From Spiroplasma citri (lineage in GTDB: Bacteria > Bacillota_I > Bacilli_A > Mycoplasmatales > Mycoplasmataceae), in the NCBI RefSeq assembly GCF_001886855.1, contig NZ_CP013197.1:124001-188000 (forward strand): a stretch of DNA of 64,000 bases. The letters are read 5' to 3'. Shown here piece after piece: positions 53,221 to 62,382 of this stretch (within the stretch, counting starts at the first letter, position 1; the number at the start of each line of letters is the position of its first letter). The notes below the pieces were generated by a model, which saw only the letters and a list, made by a program, of their open reading frames with translations, was not told the DNA's origin and made no database searches. The translations under genes and the position numbers were made by a program.

Positions 53221-53336
53221 TGAAAAAGTTAAATAAAAAAGGTATCAACAAAATAAATGAATTAATGCTTAGAAGTTATCTAGTTTCATTTGAAGATATT
53301 ACTGATGAACATTGAGCATTAGGTAAAACTAATTAA
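53220..53336 (+). CDS. 38-residue protein, paralogue of the one at 34907
   Basis: MKKLNKKGINKINELMLRSY... is nearly identical to the 34907 product. RBS AAGGAGAG. One TGA Trp (EHWALG). Function unknown. Confidence 0.65.
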
Positions 53337-53353
53337 TGAAAGGATTATTTATA

Positions 53354-53638
53354 ATGTCAGAATATAAAAGTAAATATATTAATAAAACTTGAAATGAAAT
53401 AACAACATCTTTTGATTGAGTTAATTGTCAACCTATTTATTGTCGTATTTCACATCATAAAAAACATTATGATTTGCAATGTTTAGAATGAGCAAAAATG
53501 TGCTTAAATTTATTTAAAGACAAGTGAAATCTTATTGCTTCTTATATGGAACATTACAAAATTAACGATATTTTAGATTTAGCATCAGATGGATGAAAAA
53601 TATTACAATTTGAGAAAAAAATAAATCAAGTAAATTAA
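53354..53638 (+). CDS. 94-residue hypothetical phage protein
   Basis: RBS GAAAGGA precedes ATG 53354. Rich in Trp encoded by TGA (WNEITTSFDWVNCQPIYCRI) with Cys and His residues in the middle (CRISHHKKHYDLQC). The C-terminal 46 bases overlap the next gene in another frame. Possibly a small nuclease partner, but no domain is recognised. Confidence 0.5.
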
Positions 53639-54084
53639 AATATATTATTGCAATTGATCCTGCTGGAATTGGACAAACTGGTATTATTATTTATAATTTT
53701 TTGAAAAAGAAAATAATTAATAATATTACTTTTAGTTCTAATTCTGAAGAAGAAGCAATAAATAATATGTATTTAATATTAAATGATTTTAAAAATAAAA
53801 TTTGTTCTTATTTAAGCAAAGTTATTGTAATAATTGAAGATTACCAACTTCATAAAGGTTTAAAAATAAAAAACCCATTATCTACTCCTAAATTTATTGG
53901 TGGTTTAAAAGTTTTATGTAAATATTTATTTAATTTAAATTATGTTTTACAATCGCCAGTTGTTAAGAAAAATTATATTTATAAAGGAAATATTAAAATG
54001 ACAGAGCATGAATTAGATGCTTGGAAACATTTACAATATTTTTTATTAAAAGGAGTTGATAAAAATGGCACAAACAAAAAGTAA
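53593..54084 (+). CDS. RNase H-fold nuclease (RuvC-like resolvase or terminase nuclease)
   Basis: 163 residues from ATG 53593 (inside the preceding gene). The three-acid layout of RuvC-like nucleases is visible: IIAIDPAGIGQTGI (Asp), VIVIIEDYQLH (Glu) and MTEHELDAWKHLQYF (Asp). Between them are NPLSTPKFIGGLKVLCKY and LQSPVVKKN. Such stand-alone proteins in phages act as Holliday-junction resolvases or as the nuclease that cuts concatemers for packaging. No terminase ATPase is seen nearby. The stop is just past the start of the next gene (20-base overlap). Confidence 0.75.
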
Positions 54085-54463
54085 TTTATCTAAAAAATCA
54101 ATAACTAATAAACCTAAAATAAAAAATAAAAAAGTTAATAAGTTAGAATTAACTGTTAAATTACATGAAAATCCTATTAAAACTAAAATTAAAGCACTTG
54201 TTGCTGGTGGCGTTGAAGTTGATGTTTGTTCTGCTAAATGTCAGTGAGACGGATTAAATTATTCAACATTATCAATATATAACCCATCTGTTTTAACTGA
54301 ATTTTTGAAATTAAAAAAAGAAGATGAAATAAAAATTAAAGGCTCAGTATTTAATCAGTTAAATATAAAAACTAAACGCTATTTTTTATCTTTTCGAGTA
54401 GATAGTTTTGAAATTATACAAAAAGCGATTAGAAAAAGAACAAATACAAATATTAAAAAATAA
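54065..54463 (+). CDS. OB-fold-like (SSB-like) phage protein
   Basis: 132 residues. A basic N-terminal 35 residues (KKSITNKPKIKNKKVNKLEL) is followed by a beta-rich domain with the SSB-like pattern 'YNPSVLTEFLKLKKEDEIKI' then FNQLNIKTKRYFLSFRVDSF. It may bind single-stranded DNA. RBS AAAAGGAGTTG precedes ATG 54065. One TGA Trp. Confidence 0.55.
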
Positions 54464-54474
54464 GAGGAAAAACA

Positions 54475-54909
54475 ATGGCATTAAAAAATGTAAAATATGT
54501 TCTTATCAATGAAGAAAATGAACCAATTAAAAATGAAGATGGTAGTTTAGATATTAAAACTGCTGAAATTGAAGAATTTAATGCAAGTAATTTAGAAAAT
54601 AGTAATCAACAAATCAATGAATTACAAACAAAAAATACTGAATTAACTTCTCAAATTGAACAACAAACTCTTCAATTAAAACAAATTGAAGTAATTGACT
54701 TTATTAATTCTTTAACTGATAATGAAGAATTTAAAAATGTTTTATTAAAATCTTATGATATTAATGATGATATTGAAATCATCAAAACACAATTGCAAAG
54801 TGTTTATGATGAATTAATTAAGGTACAAACAGTTAATACTGGTGGAGTACCAAAAACAGAAGAAAAACAAAACAATATTTTAGATACAGACAATGTATTT
54901 AATAAATAG
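54475..54909 (+). CDS. Scaffold-like phage protein
   Basis: 144 residues, acidic, with a central coiled coil (NSNQQINELQTKNTELTSQI) and a disordered tail. Its size, charge and position directly before the capsid gene fit a scaffolding protein. RBS AAGAGGAAA precedes ATG 54475. The sequence itself shows no family signature. Confidence 0.6.
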   Translation: MALKNVKYVLINEENEPIKNEDGSLDIKTAEIEEFNASNLENSNQQINELQTKNTELTSQIEQQTLQLKQIEVIDFINSLTDNEEFKNVLLKSYDINDDIEIIKTQLQSVYDELIKVQTVNTGGVPKTEEKQNNILDTDNVFNK

Positions 54910-54926
54910 AAAGAAGGTATAAAATT

Positions 54927-56067
54927 ATGGCACAAAACCCACAAAGAATTTTTGAAGATATTGTTAATCAAGCAACAGTTAATGATAAAGAAACATTTGA
55001 ACAATGATATTTACAAACTTATCAACAAAAGTTAAGTTGAGAAGCTTTATTTGCGTGAAAAGAAGCAAATAAATTTGGTTTAAAATATAAAATAAAGAAA
55101 AATATTAAATATAAACAAGGTCTAGGAAAAAATGGACAAGTATTTAATACAGATGATAATTTATTAAAATATTCAGCAGTAGAATTTGACGAAGGAACTG
55201 TTGAATTAGATACAATTTTAACTTTTGCTCGTAAATTAGACCCCATAGAAAGTGATTTTAACCCTAATTTATGGGCTGTTGATATTTAACAAGCAATGGA
55301 TAGTGAAGTTGCTTATAAACGAAATAAAATTTTAGAAATTATTAATAAAGGAGAAGTTACAACTATTCAAGGAAATAAAGCAGATGATACAAATGCTTTA
55401 CAAATCGACGATGAAATTATGGACAAAATATATGAAAATGGTTTTACACCATCAGAAACAGTTGTACTAGGTTCAGCAGATTTTATCCGTGGAATTTGTA
55501 ATAAATTACAACTACAACTTGGAGCAAATGACCAAATTAATAGTGTAATTGAAACAAGCGGAGCAATGAAAACTGTTGAAGGAACAACATACTATATGGT
55601 TCCTAAAAAATTACCAATTATTAATGAAGGTGGTTCAGAAGGAACAATTACTTTATTACCAAATGGTGTTAATGCAATTGCCTTTAAATTTAGTAAAAAA
55701 TATGATCCACTAATTTTACGCAAAAAAGACCACACCCCATTAAGGGTTGGTGCAGCAGCATTAGGTACTGGAATGGGTAATACTTTAATTATGGAAAGAA
55801 TTTTAGAATTAGGTGGTGCAGTAGTTGAACCAAAAGGAATTATTAAACACACCTATGTAATACCTTTATCAACAGTTATTACAACACCTAATTTAGGTCA
55901 AATTACAATCCCCAACAACAGCAGAATTAGAAACTGCTATTAAAGTAAAAAATAATAATTATCAAAATGGAGATGCAACATTCTCTAATATTACATCTAC
56001 TGGCGCATTAGCAACTGGAAATCCAAATAAATATAGTGGAACAGTTACTTTAATTTATTCAAAGTAA
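54927..56067 (+). pseudogene. Major capsid protein with C-terminal Ig-like domain, broken twice
   Basis: The frame begins MAQNPQRIFEDIVNQATVND. In-frame TAA at 55287-55289 interrupts; the same frame goes on (QAMDSEVAYKRNKILEIINK) with a capsid-like core (ENGFTPSETVVLGSADFIRG, LGAAALGTGMG-type loop near residue 285). At the C run 55910-55913 one extra C shifts the frame, after which PTTAELETAIKVKNNNYQNG and SGTVTLIYSK follow to TAA 56065-56067. The last 50 residues look like the repeats of spiralin-type or BIG-like domains. A HK97-type shell domain plus C-terminal Ig domain is the layout of phi29-like capsids. Intact length would be about 379 residues. Confidence 0.65.
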
Positions 56068-56075
56068 GTAGCGCC

Positions 56076-56405
56076 ATAGATATCCACGATAAAATTAAAA
56101 ATGTTGATAGTTTAACAGATGATGAAATAATTAAAGGAATTATTGTACCTCAAAAAGTAGCAAGTGAAGATTTAAGACCACTTTTAAATGATAAAGTTTT
56201 AAAAGCAGTTAAAACAGTTGATGCAAGTTTAACAACAGATGATTATGATTGATGACCGTTATATTATCAAGGTTCACCCAAAACTTTTGATATTACTAAA
56301 ACAGATATTAAAGTTGATATTTATATTGCTGGTAAAAATAAAGCAACTGGTGTTTCCCAAGTTCAGCTTTATAAAGTGCAAAAAGTAAATCAAATGAGTG
56401 TTTAA
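56076..56405 (+). CDS. Phage structural protein, start unresolved
   Basis: Open frame after the capsid gene reading IDIHDKIKNVDSLTDDEIIK and ending KVQKVNQMSV before TAA 56403-56405. No ATG/GTG/TTG with an RBS was found at the 5' end; ATA 56076 is the first non-standard candidate, and a lost start is possible. Strand-rich middle (KTFDITKTDIKVDIYIAGKN). Position suggests a head-tail or head-fibre protein. Confidence 0.45.
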
Positions 56406-56756
56406 AAAATTAGTTTTAGTTGAGTTGGACCTTTAAAAAAACCTTGATATAGTGATATTCCTAATTTAACTAAAAAAGCAGATGTAATTGCAGAAATGAA
56501 TACTGGTATTTTAATAGCAATTCAAAAACTTAATGCTGGTTTAAGAACATCAGATTATACTGTTAATATTTTAGATTATGAACATAAAACCTTTAATGAC
56601 CGTGATGAAGGTGATTTTAGTAAAGATGTAGATATTTTATACAGTTTAATTGGTACAAATTGATTAACTGAAGAAACAGTAGGTGCTAATTTAACTGTTC
56701 CTGCTGCTACTAAAAAACCCAAAATAAAAAATAAAAATGCCAATTGGAACAAGTAA
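56406..56756 (+). CDS. Phage structural protein continuing the same frame, start unresolved
   Basis: Directly after the TAA at 56403 the same frame continues KISFSWVGPLKKPWYSDIPN, then DVDILYSLIGTNWLTEETVG, to TAA 56754-56756. Either the TAA is a nonsense mutation in one gene of about 226 residues (56076-56756), or this is a separate gene with a non-ATG start. Three TGA Trp codons. Confidence 0.45.
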
Positions 56757-58348
56757 AACTGCTCTTATTTATGCTGTTAAAACGCCAACCAGATTATCAA
56801 TTCAACAACAAGAAAAAAACTTTGGTTTACAATTATTAGAATTTTTAGGAATACAAGTTTTAGCACTTGGTTTATCAGTTTTAACTGGTGGGATTGCTTC
56901 TGCTGTTGGATTGGGTGCTGGATTATCTAATTTTGCTGCTGCCCTTGTATCTTTTGGAGTAGAAACAGCAACCGATTTTGCAGTCAATCAAATATATGAT
57001 AAATTAACCTCAGAAGTTACAGCAAAAAGTACCGCTTTAAATTTATTGCCAGCAATTGAGGGTATTGGTAAATTAACTCGTGCTGCTAGAATAACAAAAG
57101 TTTTAAAATTAGCAAAAGAAACTAAATTACTTGAAAAATTAGGAATAGTAACTGCTAAAAATTTAGAAGATGTTGTTAAACAAGTAGCGGGTAAAAAGAT
57201 TTTATTTAATAAATTAATATTTGATTTTACTAAACAAGCAAATAATGAGACTTTATTATATACAATTGGAAAATTAGCACGAAATGATTTTTCTAAGGGT
57301 TTTAAAATTTCTAATTTAGGGAAAATTAACAATCTATTAAAAATTGAAAAAAACTTACAAAAAATAAGTCCAAAGTTGGTACAAAAAGCACCTAGATTAA
57401 CAAAAAAATATCAAGGATATGTTAATAATTGATTATCAGAATATGGTTTAAATTTTGAAAAAATAACAAAAATAAGTACTGATGAATGATATAAAATTAT
57501 GACTGATTTACATAAAAAAGGAATTGCTAAAAAATTATTATTAAATGTTAATTTAATGCGAGCAAATAAAATATATAAAAATAAATTAGTTAATTTTATC
57601 GATAAAACTCCAATCAAATTAAATAAAATATTAGAAAAATTAGAAAAAATAAACCCAAATTTTTATATTCAAAAAGCAACTAAAAAAATATTAGCACCAA
57701 TTGAAAAAAAGAATAATCAATATTAAACAAAAAGTAATTCAAAAAATTAATGAACAAACTAGAAAAGTATTATCTAAATTTGAAACGAAGGCTATTCAAA
57801 AAGGACAATTATTACCTTTTGCTTATGGTTCTGATGTTTTTTTAGCAGTTAAAATTATTCCAATAAGTGTTGCGGGTGAAGTTGCTTTGACAATATATTA
57901 TAAAAATCCTAAATATTCCCCAATTGTTGTTACTACAACTGTAATTAAAGCTGAGCAGTTTATTTTAGCAAAAGAACCTTTTAAATTTTATATGAATAGT
58001 GAATGGTTTATTGGTTGGGGATTTAAAAAAACAAGTTTATTTAATTTAGTATCTTTTGCCCCAGCTGTTTATCGCCAAGTAGTAAAAGATAGTTTTAAAA
58101 CATATCGGACAATTGCTAAATTTTTAAAGTTAAGAGAGCAAATAAAAAATAATTGGAACAAAAGTGAAATGTTAAAAAATGTTGAAGATAGTGTGGCAAC
58201 TATTTTATTAGGTAGTGGATTAGTTTTTAAAACATATAAACAATTTAGAAAAAACAAAAATTTAAGTAAAACAATTAAATCAAAAACATTATTAAATAGT
58301 AGAAAATTTATATCAAAAAAAATATATTCTAAAAAAAGAAAATGATAA
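56737..58348 (+). pseudogene. Large helical phage protein (tape-measure or membrane-penetration type), frameshifted
   Basis: ATG 56737 overlaps the previous gene by 20 bases. A hydrophobic region (LLEFLGIQVLALGLSVLTGG, ASAVGLGAGLSNFAAALVSF) is followed by a long basic helical part. The frame ends at TAA 57724-57726, but one extra A in the A7 run 57704-57710 explains this; the rest (RIINIKQKVIQKINEQTRKV) continues to TAA 58346-58348, preceded by a TGA Trp. Intact length about 536 residues. A protein with a glycine-rich hydrophobic stretch in this position could be a tape measure or the tail-tip protein that enters the membrane. Confidence 0.55.
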
Positions 58349-58360
58349 GGAGATGGTTAA

Positions 58361-59595
58361 ATGTTAAATGAGTTATGAGATGGTGTTACTTTAGAAAACT
58401 ATAATAATTTTAATCCAATGACAGGTAAAATTACCCAAGTTCCAGTTCGTTATAATAAATTTTTTAAAAATGATGTAGAATTGTGATTTAAAACTTTTGC
58501 ATTAAGAGCACAAAATATGATTAATTCATATTTAAATTATCCTTTTACAAAATTAAAGTTTGAAACATTTAAAGACCCATTATTAAAGAAAATATGTATT
58601 AATATGGTATTTATTACTATTGAACATTGAACATTTAATCGGATCCCAGTTGAGTTTTTACTTCTGCAACAATGAATATTGGTGATATTAATTATTCTTC
58701 ACAAAACGACCCAATGGCAACATGGCAAGGTCTATTGCCTACTTATGCAAAATCATTGGCTAATCTAACAACTTTAAAGAAAATGTTTCGCACTTTTGAA
58801 GAAAAAGGAATTGATTTAACAATGATAGATTTAGAAGCATATTATACACAATTAGAAGTTGATGCGTTAATAGAAGAAAAAACTAAAATTGATAATAAAG
58901 CAATTATTAAAAATAAAAATAATGAGTTATCAGTTCCTTTTGATAATGATACGATTTATTATGAAAATAATGTATGAAAAGCAAAACAAGGTGGTGATAT
59001 ACCATCTGATGTTATTAAAGATAGTGATTTAAATAAAGATTATATTGATAAAGAAGATGGAAAATATATTGTTAAAAAAGCACAAAGTGGTAGTTCAATA
59101 ACAGTTAATGCCCCATTACATCAAAAAGATGATAGTAGTTTAGAATTATTATTATCAAATGACTTTGATATTGAAAATAATAAATTATCTTTAGATAAAG
59201 GTTTAAAAGATACTATTGAACAAATGTTAAAATGAGTGTTTGAAATGAATAAAAAAATTATATGAGAAGAAGTATCGATATCATATGCACCTGATAGTTC
59301 AACCTATATTGATATTCCTGAATTTTCAGAAAAATATCGTTATGACGTTAGAATATCACCAACTAATTTTAAAAAAACTGAGGGGTTTCTATTACTTCGA
59401 CCACCTTATTTTACCGAAACAAAAGCAAATAAAACTTTAACAAAACAACAATCAAATTGTTTTGCTGGTGAAATGGGGAAAATCCCTTATGACCTTTCTT
59501 TATATAGTGTTACTGGTCGGGTTTTTTTAACTGATGTTTCTACTGGTGCTAATACAAAAATTAATAGTGTTCGTATTTTCCGACAAGAAGTATAG
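58361..59595 (+). pseudogene. Phage fibre or collar-like protein, frameshifted
   Basis: RBS AAGGAGATGG precedes ATG 58361. The N-terminal 100 residues ([20 protein letters not shown]) resemble an attachment domain. One T is missing in the T5 run 58655-58659, and the frame then continues [21 protein letters not shown] linker (KQGGDIPSDVIKDSDLNKDY) and a beta-rich C-terminus (GFLLLRPPYFTETKANKTLT) end at TAG 59593-59595. Layout (head-binding domain, linker, beta tip) fits a fibre. Intact length about 411 residues. Confidence 0.55.
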
Positions 59596-59616
59596 AAAGA
59601 AAGTGAGGTGTTATAA

Positions 59617-59892
59617 ATGGATTTAAAAGAATATAAATCAGAAATTTTGTTATTAATTCGCAAAGTATTTATTTGAGGATTGGGTGCTATTTTAATAATA
59701 AGTGCAATTGTATTATTTTTTTGTAAGGTATTTAAAGTAATTGAGATTGATTGACCAGAATATTTTTATATTGGATTATCGCTGCTTATTACTGGGTCTT
59801 TTATTTATTTAATTGATAAAGTTTTTGATTTTTTCAAAAAAGAAAAAAAAGATAGTATTGAAGATGTTATTAAAAAAGAAGATACAAAATAA
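59617..59892 (+). CDS. Holin-like protein (module B)
   Basis: 91 residues. Two membrane helices (FIWGLGAILIISAIVLFFCK and FYIGLSLLITGSFIYLIDKV) and a charged tail (KKEKKDSIEDVIKKEDTK) fit a class II holin. The tail resembles the end of the protein at 39890. RBS GTGAGGTG precedes ATG 59617. Confidence 0.6.
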
Positions 59893-59904
59893 GAGGTGTT
59901 ATAA

Positions 59905-60678
59905 ATGGGATTATTACCAGCAAAGAAAAAAATAAAAAAAGAATATGATATTGATAGTTATTATCTTAATTTGGCATCAACTATTAGCAATCGTAAAAAT
60001 GTTAATGTTCAAAAACATAATGAGATTTTAGAAAAAAGAATATGTGAGGATAATGCTAATTTTTTAAATCCCCGTGAATTAGAGATTAGTATTAGTAATC
60101 CAGTTACTAATCAAAAATTAGATACTAAATTAATTAACAACTTTTTAAAAATGCAAGACTTTACTAATAAAAATTGATATAACGAATATAAAATCAACAA
60201 ATATGGTAAAGGTGCATATTTTATTTTTGTTAATAATTCAAAACTTAATTTTATTACAATTGATTTTTACAATGACCAGTATGACGAATTGGGCAATTTA
60301 GTTTCTTGTACTTTTGATTATGACCCATATATTAAAAATAATCAAAGTATTTTTATTACTGAAAAATTAGAAATTGATGCTATAACTAAACAAGTAAAAG
60401 TTATTAGAACATTAAAAACACGATTATATAGTACTATTACCGATTTATATATTGATGATACTAAATGGAATAACTATACTTCTTTACAGCGCGAGGAAAT
60501 ATTACCACTTAATTTTATCCCGATTGAAATTATCCCTAATAACCCTAATTTTGAACCCTCTGCTCGTTACGGTAAACAATTTGCTAGTATTTTAGATATT
60601 ATTGCTGAAAAGATTATGTTAGACCCATTATTAAATAGTGGTAAATTTACTATTAATACTAACTTTAAAATTATTTAA
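59905..60678 (+). CDS. Portal/upper-collar-like protein, possibly truncated
   Basis: 257 residues. MGLLPAKKKIKKEYDIDSYY start; a mixed middle (YGKGAYFIFVNNSKLNFITI); then LPLNFIPIEIIPNNPNFEPS followed by SILDIIAEKIMLD, which recalls portal/connector proteins of phi29-like phages ('fP-v---N---spl------lid---'). RBS AAGAGGTG precedes ATG 59905. It is the last gene of module B, 17 bases before the candidate end sequence. Full-size portals are longer, so it may be cut short. TGA 60175-60177 is Trp. Confidence 0.5.
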
Positions 60679-60694
60679 TCAAATCACATATAAA

Positions 60695-60707
60695 AACTAG
60701 TGTGCCA
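60695..60707. repeat. 13-bp end sequence of module B, inverted copy of module A left end
   Basis: AACTAGTGTGCCA is the exact reverse complement of 32350-32362. Confidence 0.8.
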
Positions 60708-60742
60708 CATTTAAAATACATGATAAATAATAAATATAAATA

Positions 60743-60994
60743 CTAAAATCCTTTAACCATAACATGGAAAAAATTTAAGATTTTAATAATACAAAATATA
60801 GCAAATGGAATTAATATAATTCACGCTTCACCTAAGAAAACCATTATCTAGGGTAAAATATTTGTTATACCTTCTTTAACTTTTCATAATGCACTAGTCA
60901 AACTCGTTCAAATACCAGTCATACCCTCAGTCATAGTTTTAGGTGTAGGTGCTGTTAAAAAATTAAACGCTGTTGTTAAATAAATACCTAACAT
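60743..60994 (-). pseudogene. SpV1-like plectrovirus small coat-type protein with in-frame TAG
   Basis: From the ATG at 60994 (RBS AAAGGAGG) the frame reads MLGIYLTTAFNFLTAPTPKT and meets TAG at codon 49 (60848-60850). It then continues IMVFLGEAWIILIPFAIFCI to TAG 60743-60745. A short protein with two hydrophobic parts beside another one-helix protein is the layout of filamentous-phage coat genes, and the sequence looks like those of Spiroplasma plectroviruses. Without the stop it would be 83 residues. Confidence 0.6.
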
Positions 60995-61010
60995 TATTTT
61001 TTATCCTCCT

Positions 61011-61142
61011 TTATTTCAATTTCTTTTTTTCTTTTTTCTTTTCTCGAATTTGTTTAATTTTTTGATAAATTAATAAACCAATTCAAGCAAAAATCCCTAA
61101 TATAATAACAACACTAAATATTGTCGTTAATCAAGTTGGCAT
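61011..61142 (-). CDS. SpV1-like small membrane protein
   Basis: 43 residues: [20 protein letters not shown] with one membrane helix and a very basic tail (QKIKQIREKKKEKK). RBS GAGAGGCGG precedes the ATG at 61142. Two TGA Trp codons. Adjacent to the coat-type gene in the same orientation, as in plectroviruses. Confidence 0.6.
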
Positions 61143-61149
61143 ATTACAC

Positions 61150-61273
61150 CGCCTCTCTAAAAACTAAAAAATTGAAATTTTCAAACTCGCTCCGCTCGTT
61201 GTCGCTTCGCTCCATTAAAAACACTATTGAATAAATTATTCTGCTAATAAATTACGCGGAATAATTTATTCTT
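61150..61273. repeat. GC-rich element and 13-bp perfect inverted repeat
   Basis: On the minus strand GGAGCGAAGCGACAACGAGC is followed by GGAGCGAG (61187-61214), with internal GAGCG/CGCTC pairing. Next to it GAATAAATTATTC (61229-61241) and GAATAATTTATTC (61259-61271) form a perfect inverted repeat. Likely plectrovirus control or replication sequence. Confidence 0.55.
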
Positions 61274-61384
61274 TTACTTTTTAATTTCAATATCTTTTGC
61301 AATCTTATTAAAAGTACTAATAACATTATTTTTACCCTACTTTTTCACTGGCAACTGCAAAATAAAATATTGCTTTGTTTGCAT
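61274..61384 (-). pseudogene. SpV1-like short protein with in-frame TAG
   Basis: MQTKQYFILQLPVKK, TAG at codon 16 (61337-61339), then GKNNVISTFNKIAKDIEIKK to TAA 61274-61276. RBS AAGGAG precedes the ATG at 61384. The coherent continuation and the same strand as the two plectrovirus-like genes support a decayed phage gene. Confidence 0.45.
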
Positions 61385-61454
61385 AATTTCAACTCCTTAA
61401 TTAAAAATATTATAAAAATTTTTAGTTCAAAACTGTAAAAACCAAAAATAAAAA

Positions 61455-62282
61455 ATGTGTGTGGTCGCTACAATTAAAGTAAATCCTGATTAAATTGAAT
61501 TAGTTATCAAATCAAAACCAACTGGTAGTACTTCGGGTGAAAAATTAGTGGTTGGAAATTATGAACTTACCTTATCAGCAAAAACTAATGCAAAAACAGT
61601 GCAAGGAACAGGTAACTTTAGTATTAATGTTGTTGACCAAAGTAAATTTAAATTTGATTTAACAACTATTTCAGCAAAAGGGTTTAATTGTAATTTAACG
61701 GTTAATAATACTGTCGGTGATTTGAAAAAAGCTCTTCAACAATATATTGAAGGAAAAGTAGCACCAGCAGTTAAAAAAGATGAGATTGAATATCAAGTTG
61801 AAAAAGAAACTGATGATACAAAAAAACTATTAGAACAAGCATATAATGTTACTGTTGCAGCACCAAATACAGCAACAAGTGTTACTAAAAAAATTCAAAT
61901 TACATTTAAGGTTGTTGGTGAGCCAATGATTAATTTAGATTTAACAAAGTTTACAAATAAAATTCCTGCCCCTTCATTTTTAAATAATAATTTCAAAGAA
62001 GAAGACTTAGAAAAAAGTGTTAAAGCAGCTGTTATGGAATGATTACCAAAAGAATATCGTGCTGGAATTTCTTTAAATACGGTAATTAAGCAAAAACCAA
62101 CTGGAGCACCTGGTGCTGAGTTAGTAAAAGGAGAATATATTGTTACAGTTACACCTAGCCGGGGAAAAGTAACAGGTAGTTATGAAATGAAATTTAATGT
62201 AATGCAATTCACAACCAATGAAACAATTGATCTTTATTGAGCTGGCGTTGACATTCCTGTTGCTAATATTACTAATGGATAA
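61455..62282 (+). pseudogene. Spiralin-like surface protein, 5'-truncated with nonsense codon
   Basis: The frame reads VATIKVNPD, TAA at 61491-61493, then IELVIKSKPTGSTSGEKLVV and on to TAA 62280-62282. It shows the repeat style of spiralin-type proteins: a short helix, then PTG(S/A)-(T/P)GxxLVxGxYxxTxxx and a strand (compare TVIKQKPTGAPGAELVKGEY near 62090). At least two and probably three repeats are present, and the last part ends ETIDLYWAGVDIPVANI. No signal peptide or lipobox remains; the 5' part is replaced by the plectrovirus fragment. A protein could still be made from an internal start such as GTG/ATG near 61548-61560, but it would not be exported. Confidence 0.65.
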
Positions 62283-62311
62283 AAAAGTAAAAGGGATTTT
62301 ACTTTTTTATT
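62283..62311 (+). terminator. Terminator after the spiralin-like gene
   Basis: AAAAAGTAAAA, loop GGGA, TTTTACTTTTTT. Confidence 0.85.
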
Positions 62312-62382
62312 TTTAAGATAATTATAAGGAAGATTGATATAATTATTAAAGAAAAACAAAACTATAAAGGAGTAGTGAAATA

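Noticed and set aside
57411-57617. Minus-strand frame within the tape-like gene
   Set aside because: Shadow of the + strand phage gene; no features of its own.
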